DNA from: Verrucomicrobiota bacterium
Lineage (GTDB): Bacteria > Verrucomicrobiota > Verrucomicrobiia > Verrucomicrobiales > DEV007
DNA: 64,000 nt
NCBI GenBank assembly: GCA_024277195.1
Contig: JAJRVS010000113.1
Span: 57,772 to 121,771 of the forward strand
Direction: 5' to 3'
The translations under genes were made by a program, and so were the position numbers. A model generated the notes under the pieces. It was not told where the DNA came from. It saw only the letters and a program-made list of their open reading frames with translations, and did no database searches. Positions 9,568 through 17,747 of the stretch are shown here, one piece after another; the stretch's first letter is position 1; each line of letters starts with the position of its first letter.

Positions 9568-10394
9568 CGATGAGTGTTCTAATTTCCAATTCTATGAATA
9601 AAGAGCAGCTTCCTGAAAAACCGTGTGCAGACAGGTTGCAGGGGAAAAACTTTTTTGAGGTGAGAGATTTGCAAAAAAGCATTGGTGATCAGGAGATTTT
9701 GCGCGGTGTAAATTTGAATATCCGCAAAGGAGAAACGATGGTGGTCATTGGGCGTAGTGGAGAGGGCAAAAGCGTGTTTTTGAAACATCTGATAGGTCTG
9801 ATGACACCTAGCGCGGGCAGTATTCTAGTGGAAGGGAAAGAGTTGGTGGGTTTAAAAGAAAGGCAAATGCGTGATATACGGCGCAAGGTTGGGATTTTGT
9901 TTCAGGATGGGGCTTTGTTTGATTCGATGACGGTGGCTGAGAATGTGGCTTTTCCTTTGATCGAGCTGGGGATTAAGGATCGCGAAATTTTATTACAACG
10001 GGTCGGCGAGGCTTTGGAGAAGGTGGAATTGGTGCCACATATGGCTAAAATGCCGATCAACATCTCTGGAGGGATGCGTAAACGGGTGTCTTTGGCGAGG
10101 GCTATCATAGCGGAGCCACAGTGTATATTATATGATGAGCCGACTTCCGGTTTGGATCCAGTGGTGTCTGAAAGTATTGACCGTTTGATTCGTCGTATGC
10201 AAAAGGATTTGTGCGTGACCTCTTTGGTGGTGACGCATGACATGAACAGCGTGTTTCGTATAGCCGATCGTGTGGCGTATTTGCGCGAGGGTAAAATATA
10301 TTTTTTGGGTACTCCGCAGGAATTACGCGACAGTAAGGATCGTTATGTGAGGAGTTTTGTGGAAGGCAGGCCGGTTGAGAAGGAAGACGCTTGA
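9564..10394 (+). CDS. mlaF: MlaF-type ABC transporter ATPase
   Basis: MlaF powers lipid movement through the MlaE permease. Walker A is GRSGEGKS, the Q-loop is LFQDGALFDSMTV, the signature is NISGGMRKRVSLAR (the MRKR variant typical of Mla/Mce ATPases), Walker B is ILYDEPTSGLDP, and the switch His lies in VVTHDM. The 276-residue length is normal with a roughly 25-residue N-terminal lead. The start at 9564 overlaps the mlaE stop by 4 bases. A second ATG at 9570 is also possible. Confidence 0.95.
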   Translation: MTMSVLISNSMNKEQLPEKPCADRLQGKNFFEVRDLQKSIGDQEILRGVNLNIRKGETMVVIGRSGEGKSVFLKHLIGLMTPSAGSILVEGKELVGLKERQMRDIRRKVGILFQDGALFDSMTVAENVAFPLIELGIKDREILLQRVGEALEKVELVPHMAKMPINISGGMRKRVSLARAIIAEPQCILYDEPTSGLDPVVSESIDRLIRRMQKDLCVTSLVVTHDMNSVFRIADRVAYLREGKIYFLGTPQELRDSKDRYVRSFVEGRPVEKEDA

Positions 10395-10451
10395 AATAGC
10401 ACGTGCTTGCCGAGTTATCCAAGCGATGTAAATTTACAAATTAAGAATCAG

Positions 10452-11489
10452 ATGAGTAATTCCTACGATAAAACAGCCTTACGAAAACAACGCACAGATT
10501 TATGGGTGGGTTTATTTGTGTTCATGGGTTTGGCGATCATGGGAGCCTTGGTGGTTCAATTTGGCAGGTTCAGTGATCGTTTGAGAGAAAGTTATTTTTT
10601 GTATGTGACCTACCCTGATGCCGGAAGCTTGGTTCGAGGGGCTCCGGTGCGATTGGGCGGAGCAAAGGTGGGGGTGGTGGCGGATGCTCCCCAGTTGAAT
10701 GAGGATTATGCCAGTGTGCGTGTTCCCCTGGAAATTCACAGCAACAAAAAAATCCCTGCAGGTTCACGTTTTATTATCGCTTCGAGTGGCTTGATGGGAG
10801 ATCTATATATCCGGGTAAAAAGTCCGGAAAAACTCACCGGTGAGTATATAAAACCCGATAGCGAAATTGATGGCGACGCAGCGACGGGTCTGGATGAAAT
10901 CCAGGCGGAAGCTGGTGACTTGTCAGGTCGAGCCAAATTGATGATGGAGGATATTCGTTTGGCGGTGAAAAGTTTGGATAAAACTTTGAAGAAGATCGAT
11001 GAAGGCATGTTGAGTGAAGAGAATCTGGCTAATTTTAAGGATACGCTGGCTGATTTAAAAAAGACCGGAGAGAACTTCAAAGTAGCCAGCGAAAAATTGG
11101 GTCCTTTGTTTGATAAGAGTAAAGAGGCAGTAGTTGAGGCAAAAGTTGCCTTTAAAAAAGCCGGGGAAACGTTTAATACCACCAAAGAGGTGGTCAAAAA
11201 AGCTGGTCCAGCGCTGGAAAAGCTCGATCCCACTATTTCTGAGTTGAAGGAAACCCTGGCAAAAGCCAATGCGGCGATTGATAAACTTACAGAAGGAGAC
11301 GGGACCACTGCAGCGTTGATTTCAGATAAAGAATTGAAGGAAAATCTTGAGAGTTTCATTTCGAACCTCAATGAGCATGGAATTCTTCGTTATAAAAACG
11401 ACAAGAAAGATAAAAATGCGACCACTAAAAAACCCACAACCGGGAGTTCACGCACGGGCTTGAAAAAATGGTTTTCCAAAAAGCCTTGA
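10452..11489 (+). CDS. mlaD: MlaD/MCE-domain lipid transport protein
   Basis: MlaD is the membrane-anchored, periplasmic lipid-binding ring of the Mla system. After a short basic stretch (KTALRKQRTD) there is one membrane helix (about residues 15-35), then the MCE domain with the typical AGSLVRGAPVRLGGAKVG core, then about 200 residues rich in Lys, Glu and Ala with repeated amphipathic phasing, probably a long helical tail as in elongated MCE proteins, and a basic Lys-rich C-terminus. The ATG at 10452 is preferred (345 residues). A TTG at 10407 would add 15 residues of poor coding character. It is the last gene of the operon. No mlaC or mlaB follows. Confidence 0.88.
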   Translation: MSNSYDKTALRKQRTDLWVGLFVFMGLAIMGALVVQFGRFSDRLRESYFLYVTYPDAGSLVRGAPVRLGGAKVGVVADAPQLNEDYASVRVPLEIHSNKKIPAGSRFIIASSGLMGDLYIRVKSPEKLTGEYIKPDSEIDGDAATGLDEIQAEAGDLSGRAKLMMEDIRLAVKSLDKTLKKIDEGMLSEENLANFKDTLADLKKTGENFKVASEKLGPLFDKSKEAVVEAKVAFKKAGETFNTTKEVVKKAGPALEKLDPTISELKETLAKANAAIDKLTEGDGTTAALISDKELKENLESFISNLNEHGILRYKNDKKDKNATTKKPTTGSSRTGLKKWFSKKP

Positions 11490-11527
11490 TCCTCAGCTTG
11501 GTTTTTTATTGCAAAAACACAAAGGAT

Positions 11528-11578
11528 ATTCAAGCAGCGATCGATTTAGCTTGAATCCGGGGTGATTTCGGTTATCAC
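11528..11578. repeat. Inverted repeats between mlaD and aminotransferase gene
   Basis: ATTCAAGC (11528-11535) and GCTTGAAT (11549-11556) are perfect inverted repeats over a 13-base spacer. A smaller pair, GTGAT (11562-11566) and ATCAC (11574-11578), follows. No T-run accompanies them, so they may be operator sites for the aminotransferase gene starting at 11663 or a weak 3' hairpin of the mla transcript. Confidence 0.35.
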
Positions 11579-11662
11579 AAACAGACCGCGATTTCAGGGA
11601 ATGCCGTATATGCTGCTTGTTCCTCGAATGGGCGGGAAACAAGTATTTTACCGATCACAATC

Positions 11663-12829
11663 ATGGATTTTATAGCCTCAAATATCTCGGAACTTAGTCC
11701 CTCGGTCACTTTGGCCATCACCAGCGAAGCAAACAAATTGAAGGCTGAAGGGGTGGATGTGTGCAGCTTTGGAGCTGGTGAACCCGACTTTGATACTCCT
11801 GATTTCATCAAAGAAGCTGCGATTCAGGCTTTGCGTGATGGCAAAACCAAATACACTCCGAGTTCCGGCATCATGGAGCTTCGCGAAGGCATTGCAGAAA
11901 AATTGCTGCTCGAAAACGATTTGGAATACAGACCCAAACAAGTGGTGGTGAATTGTGGTGCCAAACACTCCTGTTTTTTGGCGATTCAGGCCTGTTGCGA
12001 ACCGGGGGATGAAGTGATCATTCCTTCTCCTTACTGGACCAGTTATCCAGAAATGGTGAAAATCGCTGGTGCAGAGCCTTATGTGGTGGAAACTAAACCA
12101 GAAAATGGTTGGAAATTGACGCCAGAAGAATTTGAAGGCGCGATCAGTGGTCGCACCAAAATGCTTATTCTTAATTCTCCTAATAACCCTACAGGTGCTG
12201 TTTATAGCCGTGAGGAACTCGAAGCACTGGCTGAAGTAGCTCTGACCGAGGATATTTTGATCCTGTCTGATGAGATTTACGAAAAACTCATCTACAACGA
12301 GAAGAAACATGTCAGTATGGCTTCGATCAGTGAGGAGATCAAAAAACTGACCATCACTGTCAATGGTTTCAGTAAAGTCTATTCGATGACGGGCTGGAGG
12401 ATTGGATATATTGCCGCTCCTTATGACATCGCCAATTCGATCGCTACGATTCAGAGTCACACGACCTCGAATCCAACTTCTTTTGCTCAGTATGGTGCAT
12501 TGGCAGCCCTGACGGGCAATCAAGCTTTTGTGAAGGATATGGTGGAGGAGTATGACATGCGCCGCCAGTACATGCTGAGCCGTTTACAAAAAATCAATAA
12601 CATCACAGTGGTTGAGCCTGAAGGAGCCTTTTACTTTTTAGTGGGCACCGAAGCGATCGGTTTGACTTCGATGAACTTAACCGAAAAATTGCTTAGTCGT
12701 TACCAAGTGGCAGCGGTTCCTGGTGAAGCCTTTGGTTTCGAAGCTTCTTTGCGTTTGAGCTATGCAACGGGACTGGATGTGATCAAAACAGGTCTGGATC
12801 GCTTCGAAGAGTTCTGCCACGCGCATTGA
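11663..12829 (+). CDS. Class I/II aminotransferase (aspartate aminotransferase type)
   Basis: This is a PLP-dependent enzyme moving amino groups, most like bacterial aspartate aminotransferases of the Ib type. The PLP lysine is K238 in NGFSKVYSMTGWRIGY. Other landmarks are the N-terminal FGAGEPDFDTP, the NSPNNPTGAVY block (171-181) that contacts the cofactor, the DEIYE block with D203, and a C-terminal LRLSYA with the substrate-carboxylate Arg. The 388-residue length is normal. Related PLP enzymes for tyrosine or for the histidine and lysine pathways share this fold, so substrate specificity is not certain. The gene appears monocistronic and is followed by a hairpin terminator. Confidence 0.88.
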   Translation: MDFIASNISELSPSVTLAITSEANKLKAEGVDVCSFGAGEPDFDTPDFIKEAAIQALRDGKTKYTPSSGIMELREGIAEKLLLENDLEYRPKQVVVNCGAKHSCFLAIQACCEPGDEVIIPSPYWTSYPEMVKIAGAEPYVVETKPENGWKLTPEEFEGAISGRTKMLILNSPNNPTGAVYSREELEALAEVALTEDILILSDEIYEKLIYNEKKHVSMASISEEIKKLTITVNGFSKVYSMTGWRIGYIAAPYDIANSIATIQSHTTSNPTSFAQYGALAALTGNQAFVKDMVEEYDMRRQYMLSRLQKINNITVVEPEGAFYFLVGTEAIGLTSMNLTEKLLSRYQVAAVPGEAFGFEASLRLSYATGLDVIKTGLDRFEEFCHAH

Positions 12830-12847
12830 TCCGGAGCCTTTTCCTTG

Positions 12848-12870
12848 CGCGGCTATTTAGCCGCGATTTT
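12848..12870 (+). terminator. Intrinsic terminator after aminotransferase gene
   Basis: CGCGGCT (12848-12854) and AGCCGCG (12859-12865) form a perfect 7-bp stem with an ATTT loop, followed by ATTTTTC. It lies 18 bases after the aminotransferase stop codon. Confidence 0.75.
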
Positions 12871-12898
12871 TCATATAAAGTCCGCAAGAACAAAATTT

Positions 12899-12941
12899 GT
12901 TAAGGGTCTGGCCCTTAACAAGGCCCCAATTAGCGGTGGAC
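12899..12941. repeat. REP-like palindrome with downstream conserved block
   Basis: GTTAAGGG (12899-12906) and CCCTTAAC (12912-12919) form a perfect 8-bp palindrome around TCTGG. Thirty bases after the start of AAGGGTC comes AGCGGTGGAC (12932-12941). The same two blocks (AAGGGTC-A-GGCC and AGCGGTGGAC) recur in the same order and orientation at 62644-62687, with nearly the same spacing. This suggests a dispersed intergenic repeat, not a simple terminator. Confidence 0.5.
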
Positions 12942-12943
12942 AC

Positions 12944-12975
12944 AAAAAAGCCGGACTGAAAAGTCCGGCTTTTTT
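12944..12975. terminator. Bidirectional intrinsic terminator
   Basis: AGCCGGACT (12949-12957) pairs perfectly with AGTCCGGCT (12962-12970) over a GAAA tetraloop. Six A precede it and six T follow it, so it can terminate the rightward aminotransferase transcript and the leftward clpP transcript. Confidence 0.9.
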
Positions 12976-13005
12976 GGTTTTGGATTGGATTGAAAATCCG
13001 GGAGT

Positions 13006-13683
13006 TTAGGATTTCTTCTTTTTATCTGCAGTGGGTGCATCGACTTTGTTGTCCATGACCTTATCAACCAGGCCGTAAGCACAGGCTTCTTCGGCAGTCA
13101 TGTAATAATCGCGGTCAGCGTCCTTTTCCACCTGTTTGACGGTTTTGCCAGTGTGTTTGGCAATGATGTCATTGAGGCGCTTTTTGAGGCTGTACATGAA
13201 CTCTACGGTGCGTTCCACGTCACTTGCGGTGCCTTGGGCGCCGCCTGAGACCTGGTGGATCATTACGTGCGAATTGGGAAGGGCGAAGCGGTTGCCTTTT
13301 GTTCCGGCACAAAGCAGAACGGAACCCATGCTGGCGGCCATGCCCATGCAATAGGTGTTCACATTGCAGGTGACAAATTGCATGGTGTCATAGATCGCGA
13401 GTCCTGCGGTGACGGATCCGCCAGGTGAGTTGATGTAGATGTTTATATCTTTGTTGGGGTCTTGCATCTGCAAGTAGAGCATCTGGGCGATGACGTAGTT
13501 TGCTAGTGGGTCGCTGATCGCTTCGCCGATGAAGATGATGCGATCTTTCATCAAGCGCGACAAGAGGTCGAACTGGATCAAGGTGCCTCCTTCTTTTTCG
13601 ATCACGCTGACACCTTGAACGGTGGCGGCGCGCTGTTGCAGTTCGGCTGGGATAAGGGGGGAGATTGCAGAGGAATAGTTCAT
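13006..13683 (-). CDS. clpP: ATP-dependent Clp protease proteolytic subunit
   Basis: ClpP is the barrel-shaped serine protease that degrades proteins fed by Clp ATPases. The catalytic triad is visible: S118 in GMAASMGS, H143 in MIHQ and D192 in DADRDYY. The NSPGGSV oxyanion block is at 86-91. The 225-residue length includes a Lys-rich C-terminal tail (KKKKS) beyond the usual core. It lies 103 bases after tig on the same strand, the common tig-clpP order, but clpX is not next to it. It ends near the bidirectional terminator at 12944-12975. Confidence 0.97.
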   Translation of the reverse strand: MNYSSAISPLIPAELQQRAATVQGVSVIEKEGGTLIQFDLLSRLMKDRIIFIGEAISDPLANYVIAQMLYLQMQDPNKDINIYINSPGGSVTAGLAIYDTMQFVTCNVNTYCMGMAASMGSVLLCAGTKGNRFALPNSHVMIHQVSGGAQGTASDVERTVEFMYSLKKRLNDIIAKHTGKTVKQVEKDADRDYYMTAEEACAYGLVDKVMDNKVDAPTADKKKKS

Positions 13684-13786
13684 GATAGTTGAGGTGTGGA
13701 AACTGAAATAAAGTGGCTTAAAGAGTGAGTCGGAACTGGGGGGAGAAACTTACACGGTCGCTCCGTAATTAAAGCCAACGGGAAAA

Positions 13787-15118
13787 TCAGGAATCTTCAC
13801 TGGTTGCTGCTTTGGCTTCAACATCGGTGATTTTAGCATTCGCTCTGAGGAAATCAAGAGTTCTGCCGATGGTGATGCGGTGTTGGATATCTCCGAAACC
13901 ATTGGAGTCACGCAGTTCGCGCACCAGTTTTTTGATTGGGCGTCCGGATTGGGCTGCCATCATGGCCACTTGCTGGCGAATGTCTTCGTCATTGGCCTCG
14001 ATGTTTTCTTTTTTAGCGATTTGCTCAAGCACAAAAGTGGTTTTCACATTGGAGCGACCCTGCGTAGCAGCGGTGTCCATGATCTGTTCCTGTTGTTCCA
14101 TGATCTGCTCATCGGCGATGCCATTTTGCTGGCCTTGTTGTACCATGGTATTGACCATGCGTTGGGTTTCGGTTTGCACCAGGTGTTCGGGCAGGTCAAA
14201 AGTAAGGTCTTTGGTCAAGTGAGTCAGGATCTGGTCAGTCATCGAATCGGTGCGACGAGTTTCCTTTTCGCTTTTCATGTTCTCTTCGATGAGAGTACGA
14301 ATTTCCTCCAGCGTTTTACCGGGCTGGATTTTTTCGGCGAGTTCGTCATTCAACTCAGGCAGATCCTGTTGTTGGATTTTTTTGACCACCACATCGTAAA
14401 CCAGTTCTTTGCCGCGTAGATCTTCAAAAGCGAAATCATCGTTGAGGGTGATTTTCACTTCTTTGTTTTCCTCGGGTTTCATGCCGACCAGTTGGGCCGT
14501 AAAACCGGGCAAAAAGCTTTCTTCGTCAATTTTAACCCAGAAACCTTCGTTTTCCGCCAGGGCGCCTACTTCAAAGTCAGCTTCAGCAAGAGGTTTGCCA
14601 TCAAGAGTGGCTTTGTAGTCGACAATGGCAAAATCACCTTCAGCTACGGGGCCGTCAACTTCGTTGAATTCGGCAAAGCGTTCGCGCAGATTGTTGATGG
14701 TTTCATCCACTTCCTGGTCGCTGACAGCTACGATCTCGAGTTCAACCGGGATTTCGTTGTAATCAGGCAAGCTGAAATCCGGAGCGGTGATGAGTTGGGT
14801 TTTAAAGGTGAAAGTCTGGTCGGGGTGGAAAGTGGCGTCTTCCGTTTTTCCAAGTCCGATAACGTCGGCTTCTTCTTTTTCAGCTGCACTGCTGCAACCG
14901 TTGCGGACCAAGCGATCTCTCAGTTCTTCTTCGATTCCTTTGGCAAAGCGTTTTTCGATAATGCTGCGCGGTATTTTACCCGGACGGTAGCCAGGCACTT
15001 TGGCTTGGCTGGCAAATGAAGAGATAATCTCCTTACGCTCACTGTTAACGGTGTCCGCAGGGACTTCGATATGGGCAGCGACCTGGCAATTGGCTTGTTT
15101 TTCCAAAGTAATATTCAT
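13787..15118 (-). CDS. tig: Trigger factor chaperone
   Basis: Trigger factor binds the ribosome exit tunnel and shelters nascent chains. The N-terminal ribosome-binding domain carries a version of the signature loop, PGYRPGKIPRSIIEKRF (about 40-56). The FKBP-like peptidyl-prolyl isomerase domain is around 150-240 (EGDFAIVDYKATLDGKPL), and the rest is the helical C-terminal chaperone domain. The 443 residues match the family. It lies upstream of clpP and downstream of the M16 peptidase gene on the same strand, consistent with a protein-quality-control group. Confidence 0.96.
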   Translation of the reverse strand: MNITLEKQANCQVAAHIEVPADTVNSERKEIISSFASQAKVPGYRPGKIPRSIIEKRFAKGIEEELRDRLVRNGCSSAAEKEEADVIGLGKTEDATFHPDQTFTFKTQLITAPDFSLPDYNEIPVELEIVAVSDQEVDETINNLRERFAEFNEVDGPVAEGDFAIVDYKATLDGKPLAEADFEVGALAENEGFWVKIDEESFLPGFTAQLVGMKPEENKEVKITLNDDFAFEDLRGKELVYDVVVKKIQQQDLPELNDELAEKIQPGKTLEEIRTLIEENMKSEKETRRTDSMTDQILTHLTKDLTFDLPEHLVQTETQRMVNTMVQQGQQNGIADEQIMEQQEQIMDTAATQGRSNVKTTFVLEQIAKKENIEANDEDIRQQVAMMAAQSGRPIKKLVRELRDSNGFGDIQHRITIGRTLDFLRANAKITDVEAKAATSEDS

Positions 15119-15183
15119 CGATTCAAAGCTGAAAGTGTTTTAAAAACGGGTCGGATAGTAGTGCAGGCTTGGGCTTTTTGCAC

Positions 15184-16548
15184 CTATTTATTTACTGCGC
15201 TGTATTCCTTCTGCCATTTGGCCAATGTGGACTCAATTCCTTGGGGACCCACGGCTGCGATTATCAGGCGTTCTGGAGTGAAAAGTTCGTTAGCTACGTG
15301 ACGGATTTGCTCAAGATTGACCGCTTCGAGGCGTTGTTGGGATTTTGCGGGGTCGATTAATTTTCCATAGGCCATGATGCTTTCTCCGAGCCAGGTCATT
15401 TGTGAAGAGGTGCTCTCTAGTGCGATTTGGCTTTGGCCGATGGCGTAGGACTTGGCTTCTGCCAACATCTGGGCATCTGCTAGCTTATGACGCAGGTCAT
15501 TGAGGGTGCATGTGATCACTTCCAGCGCGCGCGTGAGGTGTTGCGGATCCAAAGCACAATAGATGTGGAACATACCGGCATCTTCGAAAGTGGTGACGTC
15601 GCTTTGGATGCTGTAACAGACAGCTTCTTCTTCGCGTAATTTTTGAAATAACAGCGAGCTCATGTTTTCACCCAATAAGACACTGAGCAATTTTTGTGAG
15701 TAACGGTGGTCGTCTTTGCGATCAAAGGCGTGGAATGCGATCGAAAAGTGTATTTGTTCGGTTTCTCTAGTGGCTACGGAGAAGGCGGCCGAGGACTTTT
15801 GCAAACAGGGTTTTTCTAGAACAGGCAATGTTCCCGCCGGTAAATTTGCCATTCGAGAGGCGACTGCGTCGAGGGTTTGCTGATGGGTGATGTTGCCTGC
15901 AGCGGCGATAATGCTTTGACAGCCGACGTAGTGACGGTCAAAAAAGTGTTTTAATTCGCTTTGGCCAAGGGCGCTGATACTTTTGGTGGTTCCGGTGATG
16001 GGTCTGCCAAGGGGATTTTGCTCTCCCCAGGCAGCGGCGCTGAGCAAATCATCGAGATACTGGGAAGGCTGGTCAAAAACCATGGCGATCTCTTCTTTGA
16101 TCACGGATCTTTCGTTATCGATGTCAGCGGGTTTCAGCGCGGGGTGTTGATACATGTCCGCAATGACATCGGCCATCGATTCGAATAATTCGGCGGGACC
16201 ACGGGCGTAATAGCAGGTGTGGTCTTCGCTGGTATAAGCGTCGAGGCTACCTCCGGCACCCTCGACTTCCCGTGCGATGGCGCTGGCCGAACGGGTTTGG
16301 GTTCCTTTGAAGAGCAGGTGTTCGACAAAGTGAGCCGCGCCATGTTCGCTAGCGCTTTCATGACGACTGCCGACAGCGGCCCAAAAACCCAGCGAGGCGC
16401 TCGCCATGTGGGGCATTTCAGCGGTGGCGATTCGCAAGCCGTTAGGCAATTCGCTGATTTGATAAACGACGTTTGCTGATATCTGCAAACGCTGGCAGGG
16501 ATAGTCGGCGGAAAGTGTGTCGCTGGATGTTGCGGAAGATGAACTCAT
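15184..16548 (-). CDS. M16-family zinc peptidase
   Basis: M16 peptidases (pitrilysin, insulinase and processing-peptidase relatives) degrade or process peptides with an inverted zinc motif. Here HxxEH is present as HFVEH in GAAHFVEHLLFKGT, and the downstream Glu ligand fits NERSVIKEEIAMV. The protein has 454 residues with the usual two homologous halves, the second containing VLLGENMSSLLFQKLREE. It starts with a Ser-rich stretch of about 20 residues but no signal peptide, so it is probably cytoplasmic. The start overlaps the ispD stop by 4 bases (ATGA), indicating coupled translation. The substrate is not known. Confidence 0.93.
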   Translation of the reverse strand: MSSSSATSSDTLSADYPCQRLQISANVVYQISELPNGLRIATAEMPHMASASLGFWAAVGSRHESASEHGAAHFVEHLLFKGTQTRSASAIAREVEGAGGSLDAYTSEDHTCYYARGPAELFESMADVIADMYQHPALKPADIDNERSVIKEEIAMVFDQPSQYLDDLLSAAAWGEQNPLGRPITGTTKSISALGQSELKHFFDRHYVGCQSIIAAAGNITHQQTLDAVASRMANLPAGTLPVLEKPCLQKSSAAFSVATRETEQIHFSIAFHAFDRKDDHRYSQKLLSVLLGENMSSLLFQKLREEEAVCYSIQSDVTTFEDAGMFHIYCALDPQHLTRALEVITCTLNDLRHKLADAQMLAEAKSYAIGQSQIALESTSSQMTWLGESIMAYGKLIDPAKSQQRLEAVNLEQIRHVANELFTPERLIIAAVGPQGIESTLAKWQKEYSAVNK

Positions 16549-17246
16549 GGTCTGGATCGGTTTTTGATCAGTGCCTCTGCCAGTGGCAGGTCATCAGCCA
16601 AGGTGATTTTGGGATTGGCGGATTCATTTTCAATCAGATGAATAGCCTGTGATGGATCAAAGCGTTGCACGGCTGACACCTCGTCTGTAACGATCACAGA
16701 ATCATGTGTAGCGGCGAGACTGGCCTGGGCAATCAAGTTTGCGGCAAAAGCCTGGGGGGTCTCCATGCGCCAGAGGTTTTCCCGTTCTACACTGGCTGTG
16801 ACGATAGCGGATTCATCCGTGCGTTTGAGAGTATCACTCACCCGTTGGGCCAAGCTGGCAGCACCATACTTCTCTGCGGCGATGATGCATTGGCAGATCG
16901 CTTCATCCTTGATCAATGGACGCGCTCCATCATGAACAAGAATGGTTTCAGCGCCGCCGATTTTTTTCAGCGCCGTTTGAATTCCATTTGATACAGATTC
17001 GCAGCGCTCGGCACCTCCTTTAACCACGGTATTAAGCTTATTAATACCGTGCTGCTCAGCAAGTGTACGAAACTCCTCTGTGCGGGAGTCAGTAGCGACC
17101 ACTATGATATGATCCACTTTTTGGCAGTTTTGGAAAGCCAAGAGGGAATGTGCTAAAAGAGGAAGTCCGGCCAGCGGGGCGGTTAGTTTGTCAAAACCCA
17201 TGCGGCGACTGCTACCTGCAGCTACAATGATCGCCACCGTGCTCAT
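16545..17246 (-). CDS. ispD: 2-C-methyl-D-erythritol 4-phosphate cytidylyltransferase
   Basis: IspD transfers CMP from CTP to methylerythritol phosphate in the non-mevalonate isoprenoid pathway. The nucleotide-binding N-terminus IIVAAGSSRRMGFDKLTAPL is present, as are VHDGARPLI and the C-terminal ITLADDLPLAEAL (equivalent to KIT-PEDL). The 233-residue length is typical. It lies 9 bases after yqeY and overlaps the M16 peptidase gene, inside a leftward six-gene cluster. Confidence 0.95.
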   Translation of the reverse strand: MSTVAIIVAAGSSRRMGFDKLTAPLAGLPLLAHSLLAFQNCQKVDHIIVVATDSRTEEFRTLAEQHGINKLNTVVKGGAERCESVSNGIQTALKKIGGAETILVHDGARPLIKDEAICQCIIAAEKYGAASLAQRVSDTLKRTDESAIVTASVERENLWRMETPQAFAANLIAQASLAATHDSVIVTDEVSAVQRFDPSQAIHLIENESANPKITLADDLPLAEALIKNRSRP

Positions 17247-17255
17247 TTGAAAAAT

Positions 17256-17711
17256 TTAGGAAAGGCGCTGCATCACTCCCTGGGAGAGAGATTTGTTGTC
17301 AGCTCGGCCGGCGATTTTTTCCTGTAAGACTTTCATCACGGCTCCCATGTCCTTACGGGAAGTGGCGCCGATCTCAGCGATCGAGGCATCGATCATGGCA
17401 TTCACTTCTTCTTCAGCCAGAGTTGCGGGAAGATAGTTTTCGAGCACGGCAATTTCTGCACTTTCTTTTTCCACCAGCTCATCACGCCCACCCTTTTTGT
17501 ATTCTTCGACGGAGTCCTGACGCTGTTTGATTTGTTTGCGGATTACTGCCAGAGCTTCGACTTCGTCCAACTCGGCATCTGCCCCGCCTTTTTCAATAGC
17601 GGCGTATTTGATCGCTGATTTCAAAGCTCTCAATACCATCAAGGCATTCGAGTCCTTGGCTCGCATGGCGTTTTTCAGGTCTTCACTGATTTGTTGGTTC
17701 AAAGCACTCAT
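17256..17711 (-). CDS. yqeY: GatB/YqeY domain protein
   Basis: This is a 151-residue all-helical protein of the YqeY family, which resembles the tRNA-binding tail domain of GatB in the tRNA-dependent amidotransferase. Recognisable blocks are the N-terminal LKNAMRAKDSNALMVLRALKSAIK, seen here in two parts (LKNAMRAKDS and LRALKSAIKYA), the KQRQDSVEEYKKGGRDELVEKE stretch (KQRQDSVEEYKKGGR), and EIAVLENYLP. Its molecular role is unclear. It sits between tkt and ispD with gaps of 36 and 9 bases, so it is almost certainly co-transcribed. Confidence 0.93.
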   Translation of the reverse strand: MSALNQQISEDLKNAMRAKDSNALMVLRALKSAIKYAAIEKGGADAELDEVEALAVIRKQIKQRQDSVEEYKKGGRDELVEKESAEIAVLENYLPATLAEEEVNAMIDASIAEIGATSRKDMGAVMKVLQEKIAGRADNKSLSQGVMQRLS

Positions 17712-17747
17712 AAGATTAATTTAGTGGTTAATTTTTATAACTCAAGC

